Source: Paraconexibacter algicola (GTDB lineage Bacteria; Actinomycetota; Thermoleophilia; Solirubrobacterales; Solirubrobacteraceae). From it: a stretch of DNA of 64,000 nt. Each line of letters begins with the position of its first letter. The first letter of the stretch is position 1. A program made the position numbers and the translations under genes. A model generated the notes under the pieces. The model saw only the letters and a program-made list of their open reading frames with translations, was not told the origin of the DNA and did not search any database. The DNA lies in NCBI RefSeq assembly GCF_003044185.1, contig NZ_PYYB01000003.1, positions 1 through 64,000 of the forward strand. Reading direction: 5' to 3'. This document shows positions 15,102 through 23,475 of the stretch, piece by piece.

Positions 15102-15758
15102 TCAGGCCTCGCCCTGCCACTCGTCCAGGAACCGCTCGACGAACGCCTCCATGAACGCGTGGCGCTCGTCCGCGATCCGCCGGCCGGTGGCCGTGTGCAT
15201 CCGGTCGCGGAGCAGCAGCAGCTTCTCGGGGAAGTGGTTGAGCGTCGCCCCGCTGGAGGACACGTAGGCCTCCGCGGTGTCGTGCAGCACGGGCGGGTCG
15301 TCCGGGTCGTACATCAGCCGCCCGGCGTGCCCGCCGTACGCGAACGCGCGGCCGATCCCGATCGCCCCCATCGCGTCGAGCCGGTCGGCGTCCTGCACGA
15401 CCCGGCCCTCGAGCGACGGCATGTCGTCCGGCACGCCCGCCCCCTTGTAGGAGACCCGGCCGACGATGTCGGCGACCCGGTCGGCGAGCGCGGGCTCCGC
15501 GCCCGCGTCCAGGAGCCAGGCGCGCGCGGCGCGCGGGCCGGCGTCGAGGTCGCCGTCGTGGAACTTCCAGTCGGCGATGTCGTGCAGCAGCGCCGCCAGC
15601 TCGACCACCACCGGGTCGACGTCCTCCCCGCGCGCGATCAGGCGCGCGTTCTGCCAGACGCGATGGACGTGCCACCAGTCGTGCCCGGAGCCCTCGCCGA
15701 CGGACTGCGCGCGGATGTGCGCCGCGGCCGCGGCGATCAGCTCCTCGCCGGTCGCCAC
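15102..15758 (-). CDS. HD-domain phosphohydrolase (YedJ-like)
   Basis: 218 residues from a GTG. HD motifs: HDWWHVHRVWQNARLIA (first His), LLHDIADWKF (His-Asp), a second metal-side segment VQDADRLDAMGAIGIGR and later HDTAEAYV. Lengths and spacing match the YedJ/YpgQ group of metal-dependent phosphohydrolases, which act on nucleotides or related phosphates; the real substrate is not known. The next gene upstream ends 5 bases before its start, so the two are probably co-transcribed. Cytoplasmic; no extra domains. HD family membership is clear, substrate unknown. Confidence 0.85.
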   Translation of the reverse strand: MATGEELIAAAAAHIRAQSVGEGSGHDWWHVHRVWQNARLIARGEDVDPVVVELAALLHDIADWKFHDGDLDAGPRAARAWLLDAGAEPALADRVADIVGRVSYKGAGVPDDMPSLEGRVVQDADRLDAMGAIGIGRAFAYGGHAGRLMYDPDDPPVLHDTAEAYVSSSGATLNHFPEKLLLLRDRMHTATGRRIADERHAFMEAFVERFLDEWQGEA

Positions 15759-15763
15759 GCCGC

Positions 15764-15979
15764 TCAGGCGTCGAGCGGCGGGAAGTCGCCCGGCACGCGC
15801 GGCCGGCGACGGTCACGGATCGTGCGGACCGAGCCCTCGGGGGCGACCGCGCCGCGCGCGCGGCGCTCGGACTTGCGCCGGTCGACGATGACCTTCACGT
15901 TCGGGTCGTCGGCGTAGTAGGCCGTCAGCTTGTCCAGGAGCTCGTCGGCGAGCGCCTCCGGCACGACGCAGTAGATCAT
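15764..15979 (-). CDS. small conserved-type hypothetical protein with DRRKSERR motif
   Basis: 71 residues from the ATG at 15979, with GGGAAGG as ribosome site. The first half is MIYCVVPEALADELLDKLTA with a VKVIVDRRKSERR strand and basic patch. The second half is basic and Pro-rich (RTIRDRRRPRVPGDFPPLD). Repeated Arg-Arg-Asp/Lys-Ser motifs suggest nucleic-acid or acidic-partner contact, but there is no named family I can attach. It lies 5 bases upstream of the HD hydrolase gene and 38 bases downstream of the zinc-ribbon gene, within an all-minus cluster. Confidence 0.6.
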   Translation of the reverse strand: MIYCVVPEALADELLDKLTAYYADDPNVKVIVDRRKSERRARGAVAPEGSVRTIRDRRRPRVPGDFPPLDA

Positions 15980-16017
15980 CGGCTTCCCTTCCCCACGGCG
16001 GTCATCGCTGCTGGAAC

Positions 16018-16821
16018 CTACGCGACGCCCGCGACGCGGTGCAACTCGCCCGCGTCGTCCGCCGCCGCGTTGGGCGTGCGCTCCTCGGGCGTCAGCTCGT
16101 CGAGCTCCGCCCCCTGGCCGATCACGCGCACCCCGGCGGCCTCGTCGCCGAGGTCGATCTCGTACCGGTACCAGCTGAGCTCCCACCCGACCACGACCGA
16201 CACGATGCTGCCCTCGGTCTGCGACGGGCGGGCGGACACGATCGGGGCGCCGAGCGACCGCGCCACGCCCGAGACGGTGCGCGGGTGCTGGCTGGCGTTG
16301 AAGACCTCGAGCGCCCGGGCGATCTTCAGCTCGGCGTTCGTCGGCACCGCGTGCACGCCGCGGGGCTCGTGGAACGCCTCCGCGTACGGGTCGGCGGCGG
16401 GCTGCGGCTCGGGCGCGGGCGGCTCGGGGTCGCGGACGATCGGCTCCGGGATGACCGTCCGGGTGTTCTCCAGCGGCTCCAGCGGCGGCAGCTCGTCCCA
16501 CTCGTCCTCGGGCGGCTCGGCGGCGTGGTCGCCGGAGCGACCGCCGCGGCGGGCCGCCGGGGCGGGGCCGCCGTCACGCCGGGTGCGCAGCCGCGTCAGC
16601 AGGCCACGGGCGGCGCCCTCGCGCGGGCTGCGGCCGAGCGCGTCGTCGATGCCCTCGCGGATCCAGCCCTCGTGGACGGCGCGACCGGTGCACAGCTCGC
16701 AGACGGTGCGGCGGGTCCCGCCGTGCAGGAACACGTCGGAGTTCTCGCCGCGCAGCAGCGTGCGGCCGCACACGTCGCACGCTACGGAGGCCTGGGATGT
16801 CGAGATGGTCTTGCGGGTCAC
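16018..16821 (-). CDS. zinc-ribbon protein of unknown function
   Basis: About 267 residues from GTG 16821 (VTRKTISTSQASVACDVCGR); a longer frame from GTG 16875 exists but adds only basic residues. Two CxxC pairs near residues 15 and 45 (CDVCGRTLLRGE, TVCELCTGRA) form a treble-clef or zinc-ribbon fold. The middle (80-155) is acidic and Pro-rich and probably disordered. The last 100 residues form a compact domain (AELKIARALEVFNASQHPRT, ARSLGAPIVSA, GWELSWYRYEIDL). Such proteins recur beside sigma and xerC genes in Thermoleophilia, from memory. Function unknown. Confidence 0.6.
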   Translation of the reverse strand: MTRKTISTSQASVACDVCGRTLLRGENSDVFLHGGTRRTVCELCTGRAVHEGWIREGIDDALGRSPREGAARGLLTRLRTRRDGGPAPAARRGGRSGDHAAEPPEDEWDELPPLEPLENTRTVIPEPIVRDPEPPAPEPQPAADPYAEAFHEPRGVHAVPTNAELKIARALEVFNASQHPRTVSGVARSLGAPIVSARPSQTEGSIVSVVVGWELSWYRYEIDLGDEAAGVRVIGQGAELDELTPEERTPNAAADDAGELHRVAGVA

Positions 16822-16917
16822 GCGGCGATCGAGGGTAGCAGCGGTCCCGAGCGGGCCCCGCACGACGCGGACCACCCGCCAGCTGCTACGCCGCCCCCGG
16901 TGAAGCGGCGCTGCGGG

Positions 16918-17700
16918 TCAGTCGACCTGATCGCTGGTGAGGCGCGAGCGCAGGCGCAGCACGGCCTTCGTGTGCAGCTGCGAGATCCGCGACTCGGTGA
17001 CCCCGAGGACCTCGCCGATCTCGCGGAGCGTGAGGTTCTCGTAGTAGTAGAGCGCGACGACGAGCTTCTCCCGCTCGGGCAGGCGCGCGATGGCGTCGGC
17101 GACCCGGTCCTTCAGGTCGGTCTGGTCCATCACGGCGGCGGGATCGGGAGCGTCCGGGTCCTGCAGGGTGTCCAGGAGCGACACCTGGTCGCCGCTGGAG
17201 TCCGACACCGTCCAGAGCTCGTCGAGCGCGGCGATCGTCGAGTTGGAGATCTGCAGCAGCGCCGCCTGGAACTCGTCGACGGTCATCTCGAGCTCCTGCG
17301 CCATCTCCTCGTCGGTGGGCGCGCGCTGCAGCTTGTGCTCGAGCTTCGAGTTGGCCCGCTCGATCGCGCGGGCGCGGGCCCGCACGGACCGCGGCACCCA
17401 GTCCAGGGAGCGGAGCTCGTCGATGATCGCGCCCTTGATGCGCGTGATCGCGTACGTCTCGAACTTGATCTCGCGCGAGAGGTCGAATCGCTCGATCGCG
17501 CTGATCAACCCGACCAGACCGTAGGAGATGAGGTCGGCCTCCTCCACGTGCGCCGGCAGGCCCGACGCCATGCGACCGGAGACGTACTTCACCAGCGGCG
17601 AGTAGGCGACCACGAGACGCTCCCGGGCGCGCTCGTCCCCGGCGGTCTTGTAGCGCCGCCAGAGGTCCTTCAGTTCGATCGCTTTGACGTTCGTCTCCAC
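16918..17700 (-). CDS. FliA/WhiG-family sigma factor
   Basis: 260 residues from GTG 17700 with GGAG upstream. All four group-3 sigma regions are present: region 2 (LVVAYSPLVKYVSGRMASGL, EEADLISYGLVGLISAIERF, FETYAITRIKGAIIDELRSL), region 3 (APTDEEMAQELEMTVDEFQA) and region 4 (LPEREKLVVALYYYENLTLR, EIGEVLGVTESRISQLHTKA). This class controls flagellar genes (FliA/SigD) or sporulation/differentiation (WhiG). No flagellar genes are visible here, so which programme it drives is open. It lies 19 bases after xerC, an arrangement also seen near codV and sigD-type genes in other Gram-positives. Confidence 0.9.
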   Translation of the reverse strand: METNVKAIELKDLWRRYKTAGDERARERLVVAYSPLVKYVSGRMASGLPAHVEEADLISYGLVGLISAIERFDLSREIKFETYAITRIKGAIIDELRSLDWVPRSVRARARAIERANSKLEHKLQRAPTDEEMAQELEMTVDEFQAALLQISNSTIAALDELWTVSDSSGDQVSLLDTLQDPDAPDPAAVMDQTDLKDRVADAIARLPEREKLVVALYYYENLTLREIGEVLGVTESRISQLHTKAVLRLRSRLTSDQVD

Positions 17701-17719
17701 CCTGGGTCTCCGTCTCGTG

Positions 17720-18655
17720 TCAGGCTCGCGGGTGTGCCCGCGCGTACGCCGTCCTGAGACGCGCTGACTCTACCCGAGTGTAGATCTGGGTCGTGGAGAC
17801 GCTCGCGTGTCCGAGCATCTCCTGGATCGCGCGCAGGTCGGCCCCGCCGTCCAGCAGGTGCGTCGCGAACGAGTGACGGAGGGCGTGCGGATGCACCCCG
17901 CCCTGGACCTCGGCGAGCCGCACCCAGACGCGCAGCCGCCGGCGGACGTCCGACGTGCCGAGACGCCGGCCGGACTTCGAGAGGAACAGCGCCGGTTCCG
18001 CATCCGGCTCCGCGCCGGCGAGCGCGGGGCGGGCACGTTCCCGGTAGCGGGCGACCGCGGCGAGCGCGGCCTCCCCGGCAGGCACGAGGCGGGTCTTGCC
18101 GCCCTTGCCCTCGACGCGGACCTGCTCGGCGTCGAAGTCGATGCTCGGCAGGTCGAGGGTGACGATCTCCTCCGCGCGCAGGCCGCACGCGTACGCCAGC
18201 TCGAACATCGCCCGGTCGCGGAGCTCCAGCGGGGTCGACGTCGGGATGCGGTCCAGGAGGGCGGCGATCTCGGCGGGCTTCAGCACGGTCGGCAGCGTCC
18301 GCGGTCGCTTCGGGGAGGCGACGAGGTCCGCCGGGTTCTGCTCCACGAGGCCGTGCTCGCGCAGGGACCGGAACAGGGAGCGGATGGCCGCCAGCTTGCG
18401 GGCGACCGTCGTCGGTGCCGCCCCGTCCTCCCCGAGCTTCGCGGCGTAGCGGCGCAGCGCGCGGTGCTCGACCTCGCGCGGCTCGAGCCCGGCGGCGGAC
18501 GCCCAGCGCGCGAACTGCTCGACGTCGATGCCGTAGGCGCGCCGGGTCTTCTCGGCCGCGGCCCGGCCGCGCAGCTCGCGGTCGAGCAGCAGCAGCGCCT
18601 GCTGCCAGGCGGGCGGCAGCTCCGCCGGGGAGCCGGTCGTATCCTCAGAGGACAT
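17720..18655 (-). CDS. xerC: tyrosine recombinase XerC/XerD family
   Basis: 311 residues. The N-terminal SAM-like domain (about 18-110) has AYGIDVEQFARWAS and TTVARKLAAIRSLF. The catalytic domain has AYACGLRAEEIVTLDL (Arg), VEGKGGKTRLVP (Lys), HPHALRHSFATHLLDGG (His, Arg), LGHASVSTTQIYT (His, Tyr). It would resolve chromosome dimers at dif with a second Xer protein. Its length and lack of an arm-binding domain distinguish it from the element's integrase at 9.3 kb. The ATG at 18655 overlaps the ATG of the opposite-strand gene by two bases; no ribosome site is visible, so translation may be leaderless. Confidence 0.9.
   Translation of the reverse strand: MSSEDTTGSPAELPPAWQQALLLLDRELRGRAAAEKTRRAYGIDVEQFARWASAAGLEPREVEHRALRRYAAKLGEDGAAPTTVARKLAAIRSLFRSLREHGLVEQNPADLVASPKRPRTLPTVLKPAEIAALLDRIPTSTPLELRDRAMFELAYACGLRAEEIVTLDLPSIDFDAEQVRVEGKGGKTRLVPAGEAALAAVARYRERARPALAGAEPDAEPALFLSKSGRRLGTSDVRRRLRVWVRLAEVQGGVHPHALRHSFATHLLDGGADLRAIQEMLGHASVSTTQIYTRVESARLRTAYARAHPRA
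18640..18645 (+). promoter_or_regulatory. candidate -10 element of a leaderless promoter
   Basis: TATCCT lies 8 bases before the ATG at 18654, so transcription would start at or next to the start codon. The site is inside the xerC coding region on the other strand. It fits a leaderless message, as the gene has no good ribosome site. Confidence 0.4.
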
Positions 18656-18968
18656 GGGTCGCTTCTACATCCACACGACGGACGGTCACATCGCCACCCA
18701 GAAGCAGCTGGTGGAGGCGGGGCTGGCGACCATGGACGACGATCCGGCACGTCCGTGGTTCCCGATCAACGCGCCGATCGACGCGACCACCATGTGGTAC
18801 GCGGCGATGCGCAAGCAGGAGAAGGGTGTGTACATCGGCACGTTGGTCTTTCGCCACCAACCGCACCACACCCTGCTGCTCGAGAAGGGCTGGGAGGAAG
18901 TGCCCGTCGAGGAGATCGGGCTGCCGGGCACGACGTCGGAGATCAGCCCCGCCCCCGACCTGGGCTGA
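18654..18968 (+). CDS. conserved-type hypothetical protein
   Basis: 104 residues starting MGRFYIHTTDGHIATQKQLV. It has a mixed alpha/beta composition, rich in His and aromatic residues (PWFPINAPIDATTMWYAAMR, FRHQPHHTLLLEKGWEEVP), and no signal or TM segment. I do not recognise the family. It is the only plus-strand gene between 11 and 20.7 kb and is divergent from xerC with start codons sharing two bases (CATG). A candidate -10 element just before the ATG suggests leaderless expression. A hairpin downstream separates it from the convergent L,D-transpeptidase gene. Confidence 0.65.
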   Translation: MGRFYIHTTDGHIATQKQLVEAGLATMDDDPARPWFPINAPIDATTMWYAAMRKQEKGVYIGTLVFRHQPHHTLLLEKGWEEVPVEEIGLPGTTSEISPAPDLG

Positions 18969-18982
18969 CCGCCGGGCCGGGA

Positions 18983-19007
18983 CCGTCGCCCGGCCGCGGG
19001 GCGACGG
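18983..19007. terminator. hairpin between convergent genes
   Basis: Perfect 9-bp arms CCGTCGCCC (18983-18991) and GGGCGACGG (18999-19007), loop of 7. It lies between the stop codons at 18968 and 19011 and could terminate both transcripts. There is no T tract, so it is a structural inference. Confidence 0.55.
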
Positions 19008-19010
19008 CCG

Positions 19011-20060
19011 TCAGGCGATGTAGATCGGGGCGCCGACCGGGACCCGAGGGTACAGGTCCTCGACGTCCTCGACGAGCATCCGCAGGCAGCCGTGGCTGGC
19101 GTTCGAGCCGATCGACCCGCGGTCGCTCGTGCCGTGGATGCCGACCCCGTCGTAGATGCCCAGCCAGCGGGACTTCAACGGGTTGTTCGGCGCGCCGCCC
19201 GGGATCACCTGACCGGCGAGGTCCCCGGCCCAGTCGCTGTTGGGCACCGTCCACGCCGGGTTGATCGCCTTGTTGGCGATCTTGTACAGGCCGGTCGGGG
19301 TCTCGTGGCCCTCGGAGCCGACCGCGATGCCGTACGTCTTCTCGAGCTTGAGGTTGCGGTAGACGCGCAGCTTGAACGTCGTGCGGTCGGCGATCAGCAC
19401 GACCGGGTTCTTCTTCGCGAGGCTGGCCTCGGTGTTCTTGGGCTGGACCTTGCGGGTCTGCGCGACGAACCGGCGCTTCGCGGTCGCGGACACGATCGCC
19501 GCGCGGATCTGGCGGTGCAGCTCGCTGGCCCGGACCTCGAGGCCGACCTGGCCCTCGGTCTCCGACAGGCCGGCGGCGGTGAAGGTCAGCTTCGCGTCCT
19601 TGGCGGGACGCTCGATCCCCCGGCGCACGTGGTCGAGCAGACGCACGACGGCGGCCTTGGAGTACTCGACCTGCGGCTGCAGGTCCGCGCGGACCTCGCC
19701 GCCGGTGAGCCCACGGACCGTGCGGGCGAGGATGTTGCCGTCGCGGCTGCGACGGACCGCGTCGTCGACGAGGACGTCGAGGTTCGTGGCGATCCGCGCC
19801 TCGCGCGCCCCGAGCGTCCAGGTGCTGCGGTCGTGGTTGACGATGATCGGCGCCTTCAGCCGCGGCAGGAGGTCCTGCTCGAGACGGTCACGGGCCTGCG
19901 CGTGGGTCAGGCCGCCGAGCGGGACGCCGCCGACGCTGACGCCCTCGGCGATCGTGTCCTTGCGGGAGCTGTCGTAGGCGAACACGCCGCCGGTGACCCC
20001 CAGGAGCAGCACGAGGGCGAGGGAGACGACGAGGACGGGGCGAGAGCGCACGGGGAACAA
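19011..20060 (-). CDS. L,D-transpeptidase with VanW-type peptidoglycan-binding domain
   Basis: 349 residues. An N-terminal signal anchor (PVLVVSLALVLLLGVTGGVF, residues 8-28) places it outside the membrane. Residues 40-150 match the PG_binding_4/VanW-associated module (VSVGGVPLGGLTHAQARDRL, ARIATNLDVLVDDAV). The YkuD catalytic domain covers about 222-348 with GIHGTSDRGSIGSNASHGCL, where His and Cys form the active site, and LRVYRNLKLEKTYGIAVGSE. It would make 3-3 cross-links in peptidoglycan or attach proteins. It stands alone: convergent with the gene at 18654 and about 120 bases from the next gene upstream. Confidence 0.92.
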   Translation of the reverse strand: MFPVRSRPVLVVSLALVLLLGVTGGVFAYDSSRKDTIAEGVSVGGVPLGGLTHAQARDRLEQDLLPRLKAPIIVNHDRSTWTLGAREARIATNLDVLVDDAVRRSRDGNILARTVRGLTGGEVRADLQPQVEYSKAAVVRLLDHVRRGIERPAKDAKLTFTAAGLSETEGQVGLEVRASELHRQIRAAIVSATAKRRFVAQTRKVQPKNTEASLAKKNPVVLIADRTTFKLRVYRNLKLEKTYGIAVGSEGHETPTGLYKIANKAINPAWTVPNSDWAGDLAGQVIPGGAPNNPLKSRWLGIYDGVGIHGTSDRGSIGSNASHGCLRMLVEDVEDLYPRVPVGAPIYIA

Positions 20061-20180
20061 CCTGCCGGGAGGGGACGAACGTCCTGCACACAGTAGGGAT
20101 CGCGGCCGACGCCCACCACCCGTGAAGCGTGCCGTGAGACGCAGTTGAGAGCGGCGCGACGCCAGATTTCGGCGTACGGG

Positions 20181-20753
20181 CTACGCGGCGCGCCGCCGCA
20201 GCGGCTCGAGCGCCGTCTCCAGGCGCTCCGCGAGGGTCGGCCAGTCCTCGGCGTGGACCACGCCCTCCTCCTCGACGACGTCGCGGTTCCACGGGTGCAG
20301 GATCGTCGCGGGCGTGATGCCCGCCTCGATCGCCTGCTGGATGTTGATCGGGCTGTCGTCGATGAGGACGTCGATCTGGATCTCGCGGCAGCGGCTGATC
20401 TTGTCGAACGAGCAGTAGAGCTCGTCGTGGCGCAGGCCGATCCGGTCGAGCCAGCGGGCCGTCGCGTCGTGGGCCGAGCTCGCCCGGTGGCTCGTGATGT
20501 GGATGAAGTGGCCGGCGGCGTGCCAGGCGTTGACCGCGTCGATCGCCCCCGGGTACGGGACGCCGGCGAGGATCGCCTCCTCGGTGTGCGTCTCGTCGAT
20601 GCAGCACTGCAGCTGCTCGGGGCGCAGGCGGGTGATCCCCCAGTCGAGCTGCTGGTCGTACGGGAGGTCGATCCCGAAGCGGCGCTTGGCCGCCGCCGAG
20701 AGCCCGTCCCAGTAGTGGTGCAGCGTGGAGTCGATGTCGATCGCGATCCGCAT
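20181..20753 (-). CDS. HAD-family 5'-nucleotidase-like protein
   Basis: 190 residues from ATG 20753. HAD motif I is IDIDSTLHHY (nucleophile Asp and acid Asp), motif II HITSHR, with an FDKISRCREI segment and motif III/IV VLIDDSPINI. This layout matches the NT5C/YorS-like deoxyribonucleotidase group, which removes phosphate from (deoxy)nucleoside monophosphates. Substrate is inferred from family only. A cap insertion lies between motifs I and II (residues 15-75). It is divergent from the alpha/beta hydrolase gene at 20779, with 25 bases between the start codons, so both promoters must overlap neighbouring coding DNA. Confidence 0.8.
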   Translation of the reverse strand: MRIAIDIDSTLHHYWDGLSAAAKRRFGIDLPYDQQLDWGITRLRPEQLQCCIDETHTEEAILAGVPYPGAIDAVNAWHAAGHFIHITSHRASSAHDATARWLDRIGLRHDELYCSFDKISRCREIQIDVLIDDSPINIQQAIEAGITPATILHPWNRDVVEEEGVVHAEDWPTLAERLETALEPLRRRAA

Positions 20754-20778
20754 GGCCTGCGGCGTACTGTAGAGCGGG

Positions 20779-21696
20779 ATGGGACGGACCGGCCGCGTCG
20801 TGGACGCCGTGACGATCGAGCAGTACGGGCCGCGCGGGCGCTCCGCGTGGCTGGACGTCGACTGGTCGGCGCACCAGCGCTGGGTGGCGGTCGACGGCCG
20901 GGCGGTCAACGTCGTCGACCTCGGCGAGGGACCGGCCGTCGTGTTCGTGCACGGGCTGTCGGGCTCGTGGCAGAACTGGCTGGAGAACCTGCCGGACCTG
21001 GCGCGCGACCACCGTGTGCTCGCGCTCGACCTGCCGGGGTTCGGGGAGAGCGCGCCGCCGGCCGCGGGCATCTCGATCCCCGGGTACGTCGCGACGGTCG
21101 CCGCGGTCCTCGACGCCCTCGGGGTGCGGCAGGCCGACGTGGTGGGCAACAGCATGGGCGGCCTGGTCGCCGCGGAGCTCGCGCTCGCGATGCCCGAGCG
21201 GGTGCGCCGGCTCGCGCTGGTCTCCCCCGCCGGGATCAGCGCCGACGGGCTGATCGGCGACCGGGCGATGGTGGCGCTGCGCCGTGCCGAGCGGCTGATC
21301 GTCGGCTACAACCGGTTCTGGGCGGACCGCGCCGATCGCGTCAGCCGGCGCGCGGGGCTGCGCCGCCAGCTGCTGCGGGCCAGCGCGGCGCATCCGGAGC
21401 TGCTGCCCGCGGCGCTGGCCAGCGAGCAGCTGAGGGTCTCGGGCCGGCCAGCGTTCCTGGATGCGCTGGAGGCGATCGTGCGGACCTCGATCCGCGCTCG
21501 CCTGCCCGGGGTCGGCTGCCCGGCGCTGCTGGTCTGGGGGGAGCGGGACCGGCTCGTGCCGGTCGCGGACGCAGCGCGGTTCGCGCGCGCGATCCCGGAC
21601 TCGCAGCTGATCGTCTACGCGGACACGGGCCACGTCGCGATGCTCGAGCGGCCCGAGCGGTTCAACGCGGACCTGCGCGCGTTCCTCGCGGACTGA
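20779..21696 (+). CDS. alpha/beta hydrolase
   Basis: 305 residues. After an N-terminal 40 residues the fold is standard: VVFVHGLSGSWQNW (oxyanion loop), LALDLPGFGESAPP, the nucleophile elbow VVGNSMGGLVAAEL, the acid strand PALLVWGERDRLVP and the catalytic His in YADTGHVAMLERPE. A cap region lies around 150-220. Esterase, lipase, epoxide hydrolase and C-C hydrolase activities share this pattern, so the substrate cannot be named. It is monocistronic, convergent with the gene ending at 21724. Confidence 0.88.
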   Translation: MGRTGRVVDAVTIEQYGPRGRSAWLDVDWSAHQRWVAVDGRAVNVVDLGEGPAVVFVHGLSGSWQNWLENLPDLARDHRVLALDLPGFGESAPPAAGISIPGYVATVAAVLDALGVRQADVVGNSMGGLVAAELALAMPERVRRLALVSPAGISADGLIGDRAMVALRRAERLIVGYNRFWADRADRVSRRAGLRRQLLRASAAHPELLPAALASEQLRVSGRPAFLDALEAIVRTSIRARLPGVGCPALLVWGERDRLVPVADAARFARAIPDSQLIVYADTGHVAMLERPERFNADLRAFLAD

Positions 21697-21723
21697 CCGC
21701 GTCGGCGCGCAGCGGGCGGTGGG

Positions 21724-22341
21724 TCAGGTGGCGACGCGCCCGGCGCGACGCAGCCGGGTGTTGCGGGCGCGCTCCCACTCGCTGAGGCGCCACAGGTCGC
21801 GCTGCACGGCCTTCGGGTCGACCTGGCGGCCCGGCAGGTGCATGTTCGCGCTGTCGAGCAGACGCCGCTCGTCGCCGGTGAGCGCCATCCACTTGGCGAG
21901 CGCGTCGTCGGAGTCGGGCAGGCGCGCGGAGCCGTAGGGCCGGGTCTCGTCCGGGAACGCGACGCAGTACTCGGCGAGCAGCCGCCGCGTCTGCGGCAGG
22001 TAGGAGACGACCGGCTTGTGCGGGTAGATCAGGTACGCGTAGGGCGCGCCGAACGCGACGGCGGCGTCGGAGCCCTGCTCGGGCCCGCCCGCGAGGCGCC
22101 CCCAGACCCGGATGAAGCCGAGGTCCCGGTACATCTCCCACTCCTCCTCGCCCACGCAGGACTTCAGGAGCTGGCGGGCGCGCTGCTCGGCGCGGCGTTC
22201 CCGGCCGGGGTCGTAGCCCTCGATCGCGGTGCGCTCGCGGCGGCGGCGGCGCTCCTCGGCCCAGCGCTCCCAACGCGGCAGCGTGATCTCCCACATGAGG
22301 GCGAGGATCACGACGGCGACGGCGAAGATGGCGAGGAGCAT
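21724..22341 (-). CDS. one-TM hypothetical protein
   Basis: 205 residues. Residues 2-17 (LLAIFAVAVVILALMW) are an N-terminal TM helix, followed by a strongly basic segment (RWAEERRRRRERTAIEGYD), so the C-terminal 180 residues are cytoplasmic. These include a WEMYRDLGFIRVWGRL motif and an aromatic stretch YAYLIYPHKPVVSYLP. I do not recognise the family. The gene starts 12 bases after the small gene at 22354 and probably shares its message. Confidence 0.6.
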   Translation of the reverse strand: MLLAIFAVAVVILALMWEITLPRWERWAEERRRRRERTAIEGYDPGRERRAEQRARQLLKSCVGEEEWEMYRDLGFIRVWGRLAGGPEQGSDAAVAFGAPYAYLIYPHKPVVSYLPQTRRLLAEYCVAFPDETRPYGSARLPDSDDALAKWMALTGDERRLLDSANMHLPGRQVDPKAVQRDLWRLSEWERARNTRLRRAGRVAT

Positions 22342-22353
22342 GCGCGTTCGGGA

Positions 22354-22605
22354 TCAGTCCGCGCCGCCGGCGGCGCGCGGGAAGAAGATGACGCGGTCGG
22401 CGTCGCGCGGGATGTCCTCGAAGCGGCGGACCATGCGCGCCTCGCGGCGTCCGGCGGCGGCGGTGGTCGGCACGGCCGCCCACATGCCGGCGTCGAGCTG
22501 CGCCCGGAACTCCTCGATCAGGCGCTGCTCGTCCTCGGTGATGTCGACATCACCTTCGGCGAGGAGCACCTCGCCGTGTCCGGGCTTCATCCGCAGGAAC
22601 CGCAT
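22354..22605 (-). CDS. small hypothetical protein
   Basis: 83 residues starting MRFLRMKPGHGEVLLAEGDV. It is soluble, with an acidic helix (ITEDEQRLIEEFRAQLDAG) and a basic second half (AGRREARMVRRFEDIP). On its own strand CATAAT, a good -10 hexamer, lies 9 bases before the ATG, which suggests a leaderless transcript. It is followed 12 bases later by the one-TM protein gene. Function unknown. Confidence 0.6.
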   Translation of the reverse strand: MRFLRMKPGHGEVLLAEGDVDITEDEQRLIEEFRAQLDAGMWAAVPTTAAAGRREARMVRRFEDIPRDADRVIFFPRAAGGAD

Positions 22606-22648
22606 CGGCCGCCGATTATGGCAAAGGGCACGAGCGCCCAAGGGCGGT

Positions 22649-23461
22649 TCACGCGCCCGGTGCCGTGCGCGAGCGGACGTCCAGGACGTCGACCGGCCCG
22701 GCGCCGGTGCCGAGGTCGCGCAGGCCGTGGGCCACCGCGTGGGCGGCGACGCGCCGCGCCGCCCGGGCCGCCTCGAGGGGGGCGTGGCCGTGCGCGAGGT
22801 GGGCGGCGAGCGCGGAGGCGTGCGTGCAGCCGGAGCCGTGGGCGGCCCCGTCGGGGTGCCGCGGACCGGGGATCAGCGTGGTGCCATCGGCGTCCTGGAA
22901 GACGTCGGTGGCCTCGTCGCGGTGGCCGCCCGTCACGACGACCGCCGCCGGACCGAGGGCCCGGACGGCCGCGGCGAGCTCGGCCCCGTCGAGCGTCGCA
23001 TCGCCGGCGAGCGCCCGCGCCTCCGGCAGGTTCGGGGTGACGACGGTCGCCCGCGGCAGGATCAGCCGCACGAGCGCGTCGTGCGCCTCGGGGTCCAGGA
23101 GCCGCGCCCCGGACTCGGCGACCATGACCGGGTCGACGACGACCGGCACGCCCGCGGGGACGAGGTCGAGCGCCTCGGCGACGGCGGCGGCCGTCGCGGG
23201 GCTGCCGATCATCCCGAGCTTGACGGCGTCGACCCCGAGGTCGTCGACCACGGCACGGACCTGCTCGACGATGAACGCGCCCGGCACCGGGTGGACCGCG
23301 GTGACGGCCACCGTGTTCTGCGCGGTCAGCGCGGTCAGCGCGCTCGTGCCGTGGGTGCCGCAGGCCGCGAACGCCTTCAGGTCGGCCTGGATCCCGGCGC
23401 CGCCTCCGCTGTCGGAGCCGGCGATCGTGAGGCAGACGGGCGGGCGGCGCGGGCTGATCAC
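22649..23461 (-). CDS. thiD: hydroxymethylpyrimidine/phosphomethylpyrimidine kinase
   Basis: 270 residues from GTG 23461. It phosphorylates HMP and HMP-P in thiamin biosynthesis (ribokinase fold). Motifs: TIAGSDSGGGAGIQADLKAF at the N-terminus, LTALTAQNT, VKLGMIGS, the VVVDPVMVAESGARLL strand and the anion-hole segment HGSGCTHASALAAHLA. The GSGC differs slightly from the common GTGC. Length is normal. It lies 14 bases downstream of dprA on the same strand, without other thiamin genes nearby. No TPP riboswitch can sit in the short gap. Confidence 0.9.
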   Translation of the reverse strand: MISPRRPPVCLTIAGSDSGGGAGIQADLKAFAACGTHGTSALTALTAQNTVAVTAVHPVPGAFIVEQVRAVVDDLGVDAVKLGMIGSPATAAAVAEALDLVPAGVPVVVDPVMVAESGARLLDPEAHDALVRLILPRATVVTPNLPEARALAGDATLDGAELAAAVRALGPAAVVVTGGHRDEATDVFQDADGTTLIPGPRHPDGAAHGSGCTHASALAAHLAHGHAPLEAARAARRVAAHAVAHGLRDLGTGAGPVDVLDVRSRTAPGA

Positions 23462-23475
23462 GGGCCGCAGGCTAC

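Noticed and set aside
23462-23475. TPP riboswitch before thiD
   Set aside because: The gap to dprA is only 14 bases; no room for the aptamer.
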